From: Rana temporaria | Taxonomy: Eukaryota; Chordata; Amphibia; Anura; Ranidae | Assembly: GCF_905171775.1 (NCBI RefSeq) | Contig: NC_053489.1 | Span: 326,836,089-326,900,088 of the forward strand | Direction: 5' to 3' | Length of the DNA stretch: 64,000 nucleotides | Shown here: one piece after another, positions 21,346 through 32,314 of the stretch | How positions within the stretch are numbered: the stretch's first letter is position 1 | How the letters are laid out: the number at the start of each line of letters is the position of its first letter | The notes under the pieces: generated by a model | Databases searched by the model: none | What the model saw: only the letters and a program-made list of their open reading frames with translations | Told to the model about the DNA's origin: nothing | Program-made: the position numbers and the translations under genes

Positions 21346-22073
21346 CTCCTATTGATTTTTGGTTAACCTTCCAAGTTTGAGGAAGGGCAGCACACAAAGT
21401 TCTAGAGACAAAATGTAATACTAAAGGTGGAGATCTTTTTGTGTTTTCCCTTTTTTTCTAATGCTAGTTGTTCCCTATTGTCCCCCTCAAAGCGGCTGCA
21501 CTATATTTGGCTGTACTCACTAACGGTCTTTATCCCCTAAATTTGGATACAATATAACTTTCTTTTGACTCCCCCCAGAAAATAGTACTAAATCTGATAC
21601 TGCTGTTTATTCCGGACAGGGGATCTTTTCATGAGTGGTATGTTTTATCTCCTCTATAGGGGCATTTGGGACTGTCGGGAATGTCACCGTTTGTGCACGA
21701 GCAATATAACAATACATATAATAAATACACAAGTTCCTTTAAATATTCAGGCATGCTCAATCAACCCGGCCACACAGGATACTTTTAACTCATTCACAGA
21801 GAACTCCTGCAGAACTTCACTCACACTCAACACTTTATTTTATTTTTGTATTAGCCAATGAACTCCAGACACCGACTAGTTATTGACCACTGGTAACAAA
21901 ATTTAATGACATAACGTTTGTCATTGCGGCCGCTCTTTTGCCAAAAGCGGGGTTCACTCATCGGCCTGGGATCTCAATTGACCTTTACTATTAGAAGTTA
22001 TATACGTTTTCATATTGGAGGTACAAGACTTTCATGTATCTTCACATAATCACAAACAGTCACGTCATTCATT

Positions 22074-23320
22074 TTAAATCAATATTACCCTTACAAACAA
22101 ACAGTTCCTTTTATATTTATCACACAACAGGAAAAGGACAGAGGTCTGAGTGGTTTTTTTTTCATATTGTCCCCCTCTGGGTAATCCCCTTCTCCATTGT
22201 ACTTGAGGGGACTCAAATCGGGGGCGATTTATGTAATTGTGACTTCTATAATTAGGGTTCCTATTTCGTACACGTGGACAATCTGATTTCCAGTGATTCC
22301 GACTTCCACAAGTAAAACATCCTTGCTGATAATATTGATTGTACTGGGCTGCTACCTGTTGCCAATTATTTAAACCTCCCCTCCTTGATGGAAAATTATT
22401 CAGTCCCCGGTTATTTTGGTAAAGCATTAAACTATCCGAACCTATATTTGGTTCTGGAATGGGAGTAATAGGGGGAAGAAGTGGGAATACACCGCTTTTA
22501 GTGGTAAATATTAGCTGTGTACTCTTTTCTTTTTTAGTCATAATATATGATGGAGATAATAACGACTGCTCTACAGGTGATGATGGAGAAGGCGGGGGAG
22601 CTGAAGGAAAATAGATTGAAGGTGTGGGCATATTTATTGTAGGGGAGAGTATTGGGGGTATTAAAATTGGGGGTGAGGGACAAGAGGGAACTAATATATT
22701 AGTATCAAAAGCACTAGGCAATTTTACAGTACCAGGATCTGATAAGGGAAATCTGTTTCTATATTCCTTTAAACTTTTTCCCATTTCTTACAACATTTCA
22801 ACATATATGCATAATCCCAGTTATCCGGTGGATAATTATGTCGAGGGTGTGCCCCACAATTTTTTTTTTTTTTAACCTCCTCCCATTGCTCAGCAGAGCA
22901 GGGTCCCATGGGACTTATGCCTGACAATTGTAACTGGTGGGCACGTTTTTGAACATTCTGCCAATATGGTTCGACATAATTTTAACCACAGGTACCTTTA
23001 ACAAAATCATATGGGGTTGGCTGTTCTTGCTCACCTTCAAGAGCCGCCTTCCCCGGCTTATTACCCATTATAAGCCAACGTCTGAGGGTTTCACGTATTC
23101 CCAATTTTTGGGCAGACTACACAAATATCTTTATATATAAATAGCCTTTATAATTCGCACAATCTCTTCCCAAAGGGAACTCTCCAGAATTGTGTAAATT
23201 ATACCTGAGACACTGGACAATTAGGTGTCCTGTTTCTAAAATACGGACCCCTTCCCAATTTGCTGTGATAACCCCCTGGAACAGTGGCCGCCAAACGGAT
23301 AGATGTTTTAGTACATACAA
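22074..23320 (-). pseudogene. ERV gag remnant with zinc knuckle
   Basis: The longest frame (22784-22074, 236 residues) has a Pro/Ser/Ile-rich central part and a single CX2CX4HX4C nucleocapsid knuckle (CFTCGSRNHWKSDC) followed by an Arg/Asn-rich tail. Upstream pieces to 23320 contain a QNVQKRAHQL-like segment in broken frames. Gag would form the viral core and bind RNA. Stops and an A-run at 22861-22873 break it. Confidence 0.85.
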
Positions 23321-23436
23321 ATAACAATCCCATCAAACAATGCAGACAATTTTGTATTACAGAAAATCACGGCATAGATCTTAAAGCATTTCACATAATA
23401 TGATAACTCTAAACATCAGAATACTTATAGTACTGC

Positions 23437-23646
23437 AAAACACCAAACCAGACAATAATATCAACAGGATAACCAGACAAAAATATTGTTCACAGACAAC
23501 CAGACAAACAATGTAAACAGACAAACCGGTTTTCAGATATTTAGGTTTGGATATCCTCGCACCCTTGTTCGTCCCCTGAGCGAGAGAGGGTCCCGTATGG
23601 TCCTCTCTATTACAGGAGGTCCCTAATTGCCCCTGGCAAGCCAGCC
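23437..23646 (-). repeat. ERV leader direct repeat, copy 1
   Basis: 210 bp nearly identical (one mismatch seen) to 24341-24550, at a fixed offset of 904 bp. It begins AAAACACCAAACCAG and ends AGCCAGCC. The intervening 694 bp are unrelated to the repeat. Confidence 0.95.
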
Positions 23647-24340
23647 ACCCACGTGTGGATGTAGATAGGGACAGAGACCCTGCTTGTGAGGGAGAGTGTT
23701 CCGGCCTGTGAGGGATAATTCAGGGGTCCTACGGAGTCCTGCAGTGGTAACCTTGGTCGGATGAAAGACTCCCAGCTGCTACGGCTGAAGCGCTGAACAC
23801 TACAGCTGAAGCGCTCTCTTTTTTTATCCTTGTCCACTGTTATGCAGTTTTTGGCAACTTAACTGTAAGTGCATTACCTATATTAAATATAACCTTTGGT
23901 TTAAACGTTATGCACTATGAGAAGTTTCTTTTTGTTCCAATTTATGACACCCGGATCGAATGCTGAGTTATATTATTGCTGAAAAGGTATTGGGAGACCA
24001 GACTTCCCATAGGCTCTATAAGACTGGTGGAAAACAGTCTTTACCTCTGGTAAGCGGTTAATCCTATCTTCACGAATTGCATGGGTGAACACTATTTCAC
24101 AGCAATCAAGATCTCATCACATCTTGTTAATTAAGGAATGTTTTATAGATGAAACCACACCGGATTGAGACACTTTTTAATTTTGGGTTTTCAAACGGAC
24201 TTTGCTGTTTCTTTATCACTTATTCATTTAATTCATCTGGACTCTTTCTTATATCAAAGAGTTTTTTTTGTATACACTGTTTTTACTCAATTGTATTTAA
24301 GCATTCTATTACTAATAACAGCGCTGCACTGTTTTCTATA

Positions 24341-24550
24341 AAAACACCAAACCAGACAATAATATCAACAGGATAACCAGACAAAAATATTGTTCACAGA
24401 CAACCAGACAAACAATGTAAACAGACAAACCGGTTTTCAGATATTTAGGTTTGGATATCCTCGCACCCTTGTTCGTCCCCTGAGCGAGAGAGGGTCCCGT
24501 ATGGTCCTCTCTATTACAGGAGGTCCCTAATTGCCCCCGGCAAGCCAGCC
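24341..24550 (-). repeat. ERV leader direct repeat, copy 2
   Basis: Second copy of the 210-bp direct repeat. It adjoins the 53-bp tandem array at 24551-24895. Confidence 0.95.
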
Positions 24551-24895
24551 TAGCTTCCGCAAAACAATATCCTACCCTTTTCTAATATTAATTACCCCCG
24601 GTAAGCCATCTTAGCCACCGCAAAATAATTTTTATCTTTCCTAATTACCCCCGGTAAGCCACTCTGACTTCCGCGAAATAATTTTCTATTTTCTTAATTA
24701 CCCCCGGTAAGCCACTCTGACTTCCGCGAAATAATTTTCTATTTTCCTAATTACCCCCGGGAAGCCACTCTGACTTCCGCGAAATAATTTTCTATTTTCC
24801 TAATTACCCCCGGTAAGCCACTCTGACTTCCGCGAAATAATTTTCTATTTTCCTAATTACCCCCGGTAAGCCATTCTGACTTCCGCGAAATAATA
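24551..24895 (-). repeat. 53-bp tandem array in ERV leader
   Basis: Six to seven copies of a unit with TAATTACCCCCGGTAAGCC and CTCTGACTTCCGCGAAATAA, spaced about 53 bp apart. It lies in the untranslated leader between the primer-binding site and gag. Confidence 0.93.
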
Positions 24896-25040
24896 TCAAT
24901 TATATTATGTTATATCATATTCTAGTTTTCTAGTTCTAGTACCGGATCAGAGACAAGGCAAGTGCAACCTTCATACAAATATTCTCTTATGAGAAAATAA
25001 ATTGTAGAGGTTTTACACTTACCTGCTGAAACACGGCACA

Positions 25041-25057
25041 CCCCACTTCTGGTACAA
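25041..25057 (-). promoter_or_regulatory. Candidate ERV primer-binding site
   Basis: Two bases inside the 5' LTR, the minus strand reads TTGTACCAGAAGTGGGG. This resembles a site complementary to the 3' end of a tRNA-Leu (canonical TGGTGTCAGAAGTGGGA) at about 13 of 17 positions. A consensus splice donor CAG|GTAAGTG follows at about 25022. Confidence 0.55.
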
Positions 25058-25059
25058 TT

Positions 25060-26611
25060 TGTAAGGTCCGCTATTTTTCTGCTCTGGGTACGAGGAGTCC
25101 TACGATCGATCGGGTAATCAGCAAGACACTGACACATGTATCATGTAGCAAAATTACAATTTATTTCCGGGATTCGGCTGGTTTCATTAAAAATTGAGGT
25201 ACATCCTCTCTTCGTGGACCAACCAATCAGGTTACAATATTTCTTACAGTATATATCTTATACCAAAATTGTTCACATAAGCCCCTAATACCATATTGGT
25301 ACATTTCTTAACCACTTAAGCCTCGGACCATATTGCTGCCTAAAGACCCAAGGGGTTTTTACAGTTCGGGACTGCGTCGCTTTAACAGACAATTGCGCGG
25401 TTGTGCGACGTGGCTCCCAAACAAAATTGGCGTCCTTTTTTCCCCACAAATGGAGCTTTCTTTTGGTGGTATTTGATCACCTCTGCGTTTTTTATGTTTT
25501 GCGCTATAAACAAAAATAGAGCGACAATTTTGAAAAAAATTCAATATTTTTTACTTTTTGCTGTAATAAATATCCCCCAAAAACATATATAATTTTTTTT
25601 TTCCTCAGTTTAGGCCGATACGTATTCTTCTACCTATTTTTGGTAAAAAAAATCGCAATAATCGTTTATCGGTTGGTTTGCGCAAAATTTATAGCGTTTA
25701 CAAAATAGGGGATAGTTTTTTTTTTTTTTTTTTTTTTTTTACTACTAATGGCGGCGATCAGCGATTTTTTTCGTGACTGCGACATTATGGCGGACACTTC
25801 GGACAATTTTGACACATTTTTGGGACCATTGTCATTTTCACAGCAAAAAATGCATTTAAATTGCATTCTTTATTGTGAAAATGACAGTTGCAGTTTGGGA
25901 GTTAAACACAGGGGGCGCTGTAACATTTAGTGTTCACTTTGTGTGTGTTTACTAGTGTAGGGGGGTGTGGCTGTAGGAATGACATCATCGATCGGGTCTT
26001 CCCTATAAAGGGAATCACCCGATCGATGCGCCGCCACAGTGAAGCACGGGGAAGCCGTGTTTACACACGGCTCTCCCCGTTCTTCAGCTCCGGGGAGCGA
26101 TCGCGACGGCGCGGCTAAAAACAAATAGCCGCGCCGTCATCCCGGATCGCTCCCCGAGCGGACCCGACCTCCGCATGTACCGGGGGGGGGTCCCGATCGG
26201 ACCCCCCACCCACGTCTAGCAGAGGACGTACAGGTACGTACATGTGCCTGTCCGTGCCATTCTGCTGACGTATATGTACATGAGGAGGTCGGGAAGTGGT
26301 TAAAATACACAATTAGCTTAGAGATATTACTCATCTGACCATTGTCTCACACTAATTAATAAGCTTTGTTAATAAAATCTATATGTCTATAAAATTTTAG
26401 CCAGTACTTCACACTTTGAAAAGAATGTTTCACACATTCTGCAAAACAGCTTAGCCGCAAGCTTTAAGTTTCCTGTGCTCTCAAACGAGAATTTGTAATA
26501 TAAAATAATTTAAAATGATTCAGTCTAATAGGAAAATAAAGGCCAATACTCCCTTGTTCCTATATCAGACCAGACCACCCAAAACAAAGGGGTAACCCCA
26601 CTTTCCTTTCA
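25060..26611 (-). repeat. ERV 5' LTR (with nested TTAA element)
   Basis: Same LTR as 15955-17167. Without the element at 25312-26299 it is about 560 bp. It should have carried the promoter driving minus-strand transcription into the internal region. Confidence 0.95.
25312..26299 (+). mobile_element. Complete TTAA-target element (988 bp)
   Basis: TTAA at 25308-25311 and 26300-26303 flanks termini CCACTTAAGCC and GAAGTGG. The empty site in the other LTR reads CCTAAAATAC, one substitution away from the CTTAAAATAC expected before insertion. This copy therefore defines the ends of the family seen at 3283, 42834, 47866 and 63630. The interior includes a long T-run (25719-25740), an AATGGCGGCGATCAGCGAT segment and a GC-rich foldback near 26000-26200. 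No protein is encoded. Confidence 0.93.
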
Positions 26612-26616
26612 ATTTT

Positions 26617-27735
26617 AAAGGCTAATATGCAAGTTATTGTCCTAAAAAGTGTTTGTGGACCTGGGTCCTGCACCAGGGACATGTATCAATGCAAAAAAAA
26701 GTTTTAAAAGCGGCCGTTTTTTTGGGAGCAGTGAATTTAATAATGCTTAGAGTGAAACAATAAAAGTGAAATATTCCTTTAAATTTCGTACCTGGGGGGG
26801 GGTGTAAAGTTAGCATGTGAAATAGCGCATGTTTCCCGTACTTAGAACGGGACACAAAGTGTCATTTCTGAAAGAAAAAAAGTAATTTAAAACCGGACTA
26901 TAATGAATTGTAGGCTCCCGGAAATTCAGAGAGGATTCATTCATAAAAAAAAAAGCGTGGGGGTCCCCCCAAATTCAATTACCAGGCCCTTAAGGTCTGG
27001 TATGGATATTAAGGGGAACCCCGCCATCAATTTAAAAAAAAAATTACGTGGGGTTCCCCCCAAATATACATTCCAGACCCTTCAGGTCTGGTGTGGATTT
27101 TAAGGGGAACGCCACCCGAAATTTAAAAAAAAAATGGCGTGGAGTTCCCCCAAAAATCCACACCAGACCCCTTATCCGAGCACGTTAACCTTGCCGGCCG
27201 CAGAAAAGAGGAGTACGTTTTCTCCTGAAACGTACCAGGCCATATGCCCTCAACATGGGGAGGATGTCCCCATGTTGATGGGGACAAGGGCCTCATCCCC
27301 ACAACCATTGCCGGTGGTTGTGGGGGTCTGCGGGCGGGGGGCTTCTCAGAATCTGGAAGACCCCTTTAACAAAGGGGACCCCCAGATCCTGCCCCCCTAT
27401 GTGAATTGGTAATGGGGTACATTGTACCCCTACCATTTCCACGAAGGAAGTGTAAATAGTTGTAAAAAACACACACACCGTAGAAAAAAGTCCTTTATTA
27501 ATAAAAAAAAAACAAAAAAAATCCAGCGGTGGTAATCCACTCGGTCCCGGCTCCTTGCTCCACCGTTGTCAGTATCCAGCGACGGGTGATCTCCTCTCCG
27601 GTCCATCGATGAGAAGATCTTCCAGGATCCAGAGCGCAGCATCGCCGGCCTCCTCTCTCCGCCGGACACAGCCCGGCGAATGAGCGGCTGAAGCTGTGAC
27701 ATTTCTTTTATTGGTGAGGCGGGGCCACCCATCAC
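26617..27735 (+). mobile_element. 5' region of autonomous hAT element
   Basis: Segment 26620-26890 aligns in the same orientation with 44975-45240 in the non-autonomous hAT. It is followed by a GC-rich, promoter-like stretch (27540-27735) just before the transposase frame. The true left terminus is not visible because the retrovirus inserted at 26612. Confidence 0.65.
26950..27180. repeat. ~88-bp tandem repeat
   Basis: Two and a half units each contain GTGGGG-TCCCCCC, a CCAGACC..GGTCTGG palindrome, AAGGGGAAC and an A-run. Confidence 0.85.
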
Positions 27736-28690
27736 GTGACCCCGCCCCCTCTGCAGGAGGATGCGCAGAGTTTTGAAGGCTCCGATGATGGTACACAGCT
27801 AGAGGAAGGCAGTAACGTGAGCCCAGAGAGAGGGAGTGCCCAAGGACAGCAATCTGGCAGTCATGTTCCCGCAGCTGCAGCATACTGCCAGGTTTTTTAC
27901 AGTGATGAGGAGGGAGGGGATAATGAGGTCACTGACTCTATGTGGGTGCCTGATAGGAGAGAGGAGGAGGAGGAGGCACATCTCCAACGAGGCAGGATGC
28001 CCTCCAGGGGCCAGCTTAAGGGCATCACACCGACTGCATCACAACACAGAGCTCCGCATGTGCAGGGCGCTGCTGTCTCTCAGCATTATTTCAAAAGTTC
28101 TTTGGTGTGGGCCTTTTTTGAGACGAGTGCATCAGATCGTACCGCTGCTATTTGCAACATATGTCTCAAGCGTATCTCACGTGGCCAAAACATCACCCGC
28201 TTGGGCACCACATGCTTGACCAGACATATGTCGACATATGTCAACCTGCCATGCAGTTCGTTGGCAAGCGTACCTCAAAGACCCACACCAAAGAACAAAG
28301 CGGACCTCTCCTTGCTCCTCATCAGCTGGGATCTCCAACCCCACTATACCCTCAGTCCTCTCTGAAGCCTGCACTGATAGGACTGAAGGTATAGAATTAG
28401 GTGTGTCACAGCCAAGTACTTGCGGGCAATCTACTATTGGTACACCGAAGGCAGATTGTACCAGGCAAATTTCCCGGCCCCAGCTGAAGTTCTCTCCCAG
28501 CCATCCACGTGGTTCAATGCTAGCTTAGCTAAATTGCTAGCACTCCAACTGCTGCCTTTTCAGTTGGTAGATTCTGTCCCCTTCCGTGAGTTTGTGGAAT
28601 GTGCGGTACCTCAGTGGAAAGTTCCCAAACACCACTTTTTTTCACAGAAGGCGATTCCGGCTCTCTACCAGCATGTGGAAGGCAATGAAT

Positions 28691-29450
28691 AATTTGTGAG
28701 GCACAGAAGATCAAATCACGACACCACATCCAAAATATATACTGAGAAAAAGGAGATGGGGAGGGTAACAAACCCTGGGATTTTAAAGGTGTCAAATTCA
28801 ATAAATCAAGTAAGTATAGTAAAAAACAAGTTTATTATTTAACATAATTCAACATTAAAATTTGAACAGACAAATAACCATCCCAAAGGACATGATATGC
28901 TCAACAGAGAGCCAGAAAACCTGTGCCAAATTCGCTCTACATGTTTCGCTCTGATCGAGCTTCAGCAGGAGCTATACAGGTCATGCTGGAAATAGAAAAA
29001 CAATCAATAAGGAATAGGACATTGAAAATGTGAGTCAATGAATACTGGTTAGAGTATATAATTACTTTCATAATTAATAAAGATACAATTCATGATTGAT
29101 ATAAATATGTTTTGTTCACTATATTAGATACAGATACAAACATGTGTATGGAAAACAGATATTTGGTATTGAGCAACAACTCACCACTCTGGGCCAGCCG
29201 ATTGATGCAGGCAATGCGCATGCACAGCTATCAGCATATGTATTGGGCAAGTTTGACCAATAAGAGCCTGTATTTGAGGCACCCTGAATGTGCCCGCCCC
29301 CGGCGGTGACGTCAGACGCCGCCTGATGGATATATAGAAGCGCGGCAATGGCAGCAATCCCTGGCTCTGTCTGGTCCGTCAGTGGAGCGAACGGCTGATG
29401 GAACAGCTGCTCATCTCCACACACGTATAAGGATTAGCAAGATTTACAGG
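28691..29450 (-). mobile_element. Penelope/HHR-type insertion in hAT gene
   Basis: About 760 bp of sequence unrelated to hAT separates two transposase domains. On its minus strand it holds a hammerhead-ribozyme-like fold (28933-28973). A similar fold occurs in the 823-bp insertion at 54499-55321. Penelope-like retroelements are known to carry such ribozymes; no Penelope reverse transcriptase is seen here. Boundaries are approximate. Confidence 0.55.
28933..28973 (-). ncRNA. Degenerate hammerhead-like ribozyme motif
   Basis: The minus strand reads stem I 5' strand GCTC, core CTGCTGA (consensus CTGATGA), stem II AGCTC/GAGC closing a short loop, then GAAA. A very short stem III CATGTA and stem I 3' strand GAGC follow. 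All three helices can form. The single core change is at the invariant A of CUGAUGA, so activity is doubtful. Confidence 0.6.
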
Positions 29451-30784
29451 TATGGATGCCTTTGGATTTCAGTAGGCAGTAGTTGTGGGACATTAGGTCC
29501 ATTAGGTCCTGCACCCCCTCCTCTTCTTCCTCTGTGGCCTCTTCCTGTGCTGATGTGTCCTTGGAACCAGTGGTGCTCTGTAGGTGTTCAAGGGGCTACG
29601 CAGGTACACAGGCAAACAGATGCCATGCGGTGCTTGAGCTGGTGTGCTTGGGGGACAGGAGTCACCCTGGGCCAGAGGTTCTGTCAGCTCTCCAGGGGCA
29701 GGCTCAGAGGTGGTTGACTCCATGCCAGCTTAAGCCAGGAATGGTGGTTTGCGACAATGGCACCAACCTCTTCTCCGCCCTGAGACAGGGACAACTGACC
29801 CATGTGCCCTGTTTTGCTCATGTCCTTAACTTGGTGGTGCAGCGGTTCTTGGGCAGGTACTGGGGCTTACAGGATGTCCTGGAGCAGGCCAGGAAAGTCT
29901 GTGTGCATTTCCGACGGTCATATAATGCCAGTACTCGGCTGGCAGACCTCCAAAAGGAATACAACCTGCCCAAGAGCCGCCTAATCTGTGACATGCCCAC
30001 CAGGTGGAACTCTACGTTGGCCATGCTGCAGCGGCTGCACACGCAGCAGAGGGCCAACAATGAGTATCTGTGCCAATATGGCAGCAGGACAGGGTCAGGG
30101 GAGCTTGTTTTTTTCCCCCCTTCAGTGGGCCTTGATCAGGGATGCATGCACTGTCCTGTCACCATTTGAGGAGGCCACGAGGATGGTGAGCAGAGACAGT
30201 GCTTGCATCAGTGACACTGCCCTTCTTATTCACCTGTTGGAGCACACGCTGCTCGGAATAATGGACAGGGCCCTTGAGGCAGAACAGAGGGAGGAAGAGG
30301 AGGACTTCCTTACCTTTCAAGGCCCCCTTTATCCAGACAGTGTTCCTGCTTGCCCGCCTATCACACAGGAAAAGGAGGAGGATTGTGTCAGTATGGAGGT
30401 GAAGCCTAGCACTCAGCATCAGCAGCAGTCTTCAAGGGATCAATTACAGTCCCAAGAAACCCATGGACTTGTACCTGTCTGGGATGAGGTGGCTGCGGAT
30501 CATGTCGTCCTCAGTGACCCAGAGGACTCTGCACCGAATGCCTCAGCAAACCTACGTTGTATGGCCTCCCTGATCCTGCAAAGCCGTATCTTGCCGGCGC
30601 AGAGGGAGCAGAAGATGAAACATCTTCGGGAGGTCTTGCAGAAAGGTCTGTGCAACGCGTTCCCAGAGACTGGGAGGTTACAAAATCCTGGTCCTGGACA
30701 AGGTGTTGCTGAGGCTTTGGTTAGTCACAGAAGGAGCGGTGGAGAAGGTGGCCGTCTGACCGATGCGTTCAGACAATTTTTTTT

Positions 30785-31045
30785 TTACTTTCTTTTTTCA
30801 GAATCAATCTGAATTTTATTGAGTTTTTACCCGTGTCCAGATATACATACATTTATGTTCTAATCGTATCGACAAAACGTACAGAAACATAGTATATACT
30901 AACTTAACTGAGGCTTTCAACACGCATACCTACAATAGAAGGAAAAAAAAAAAAAAGGAGGGAAAGAGGAGAAAAAAAACAAGGAAAAAGGAAGAGGAAA
31001 AAAAAAAAAAAAAGGGGGGGTGGCAAAAAGAATTTTTTAGTCCGC
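30785..31045. mobile_element. Short insertion in hAT gene
   Basis: Between the acidic linker and the dimerisation domain lies about 260 bp with T-runs on the left and A/G-runs on the right. AATTTTTT occurs at both borders (about 30775 and 31030), a possible target duplication. It has no coding capacity and its type is unknown. Confidence 0.5.
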
Positions 31046-31320
31046 AGCCCCAAGGTATGACCGGTTCCAGCAACCATCGCCAGCGTCTGTTTTACATGGT
31101 GCGGGAATACCTAGGGGCAAGATCAGACTTGGACACCTTGAGGATGGATCACTGGCCAGAGCTTGCACAGTACGCAATTGAGCTACTGGCTTGTCCTGCA
31201 TCCAGCGTTCTTTCAGAAAGCACATTCAGTGCTGCTGGAGGCTTTGTAACCGATCATAGGGTGCGCCTCTCCACCGTCTCGGTCGATCGACTGACCTTCA
31301 TAAAAATGAATCAGGCTTGA

Positions 31321-31729
31321 GTCACCACCAGCTACCAAGCACCTGATGCTGATGTAACTGAATATTTTTTTTTGAAATGTCAGATCCCTTCAAGACTGCC
31401 TCTGCTGATGCTTAGTGACTATCCTGTTATGCTGAGTGACTATCCTTTTCCTCCTCAATGATCATGCTGATAGGTTGTAAGAACATTTTTGGTTCTGGCC
31501 ACCGCCACCAGTGCCTAAGGCCCAATTTGTCTGCCCCTGTTTAACAGGGGCTTGTAATTACAATTTTTGTTGCAATACTTTGCAACGTGCTCATTCCTGC
31601 GCTCCAACTAGAGTATCTGTGAGGGGTTGCAGTGTTGTGGCACCAGCACCACCACCACCAACACCAACAAAGGTCCAATTTTTCTGCCCCTGTTCAACAG
31701 GGGCATGTAATTACAATTCTTGATCTAAC
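31321..31729 (+). repeat. hAT 3' region
   Basis: Follows the transposase stop. It contains two related segments (about 31515 and 31665) around CTGCCCCTGTTYAACAGGGG...TTACAATT. The same words occur in the opposite orientation at 45890-46050 inside the non-autonomous hAT, linking the two elements. The right terminus is lost at the junction with the Gypsy-like sequence. Confidence 0.65.
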
Positions 31730-32314
31730 CTAGCAGGAGAGGGAGTTCCTGTGGGAGTGGATGGGACTGTGGTCTCCACTCAAAGCGACCCAGCAGAAGA
31801 GCTGGCAACAGAGCAGAGTGCCACAAGCCTCTGCTCTCAACTAGCAGGAGAGGGAGTTCCTGTGGGAGTGGATGGGACTGTGGTCTCCACTCAAAGCGAC
31901 CCAGCAGAAGAGCTGGCAACAGAGCAGAGTGCCACAAGCCTCTGCTCTCACCTAGCAGGAGAGGGAGTTCCTGGACCAGTGGATGGGACTTCAGTCTCCA
32001 CTGGTATACCCCAGGGATGGGGGCCAGTTGGCCCAGATCCCCAACCACATGATGGACTGAGCCCAGTGACCCTGTCTTCTCTCCAGCGGCTGAAAGGACT
32101 CCAGGGAGAAGGGCCAGTCCAGGCCTCTCCCCAGCGGCAGGCAGGTTCTCTGAGAGAGACAGAGGTTGGCGGGGTGAGTAAGGCTCTGTTTGGAGCCATT
32201 TATTTGGGGTACGGTATGGATACCAGCATTGGAGGACTAGATCTACTGACTGACTTCGGAGTCAACCCGTTCGGGGTCTCCTCCTGTGTCAGTCTCCCAC
32301 CGAAAGGGGAGAGA
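31730..32314 (+). mobile_element. 3' internal end of Gypsy-like element
   Basis: Open frame from 31751 with three partial copies of a 111-bp (37-codon) repeat starting at 31730, 31841 and 31952 (CTAGCAGGAGAGGGAGTTCC). It ends in a polypurine tract CGAAAGGGGAGAGA (32301-32314) directly before an LTR. No pol domain is present, so only the last 0.6 kb of the element remains. Confidence 0.7.

Larger units (their letters stand above)
15955..26611 (-). mobile_element. Endogenous retrovirus, minus strand (10.7 kb)
   Basis: Two LTRs (25060-26611 as 5', 15955-17167 as 3') bound an internal region with gag, protease, RT, integrase and env remnants in retroviral order on the minus strand. The whole is flanked by a 5-bp duplication ATTTT (15950-15954 and 26612-26616). 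A purine tract and a candidate primer-binding site lie where expected. The protease, RT and Env-TM remnants look most like class I (gamma/epsilon-related) retroviruses. All genes carry stops and frameshifts. Confidence 0.93.
27736..31320 (+). pseudogene. hAT transposase (BED finger), broken
   Basis: Domains appear in correct hAT order across several frames. An acidic N-terminus is followed by a BED zinc finger at about 28095-28230 (SLVWAFFETSASD, then CNICLKRISRG), which binds transposon ends. The helical domain is at 28420-28690 (LLPFQLVDSVPFREFV, then KVPKHHFF). The catalytic part is at 29735-30060 (VVCDNGTNLFSAL, CFAHVLNLVVQ, CDMPTRWNSTLAML). The C-terminal dimerisation domain is at 31150-31318 (ACPASSVLSESTFSAAGG). 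Frames shift near 28240, where ACATATGTC is tandemly duplicated, and after the dimerisation linker. Two insertions (28691-29450 and 30785-31045) interrupt it. It is not functional. Confidence 0.88.
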
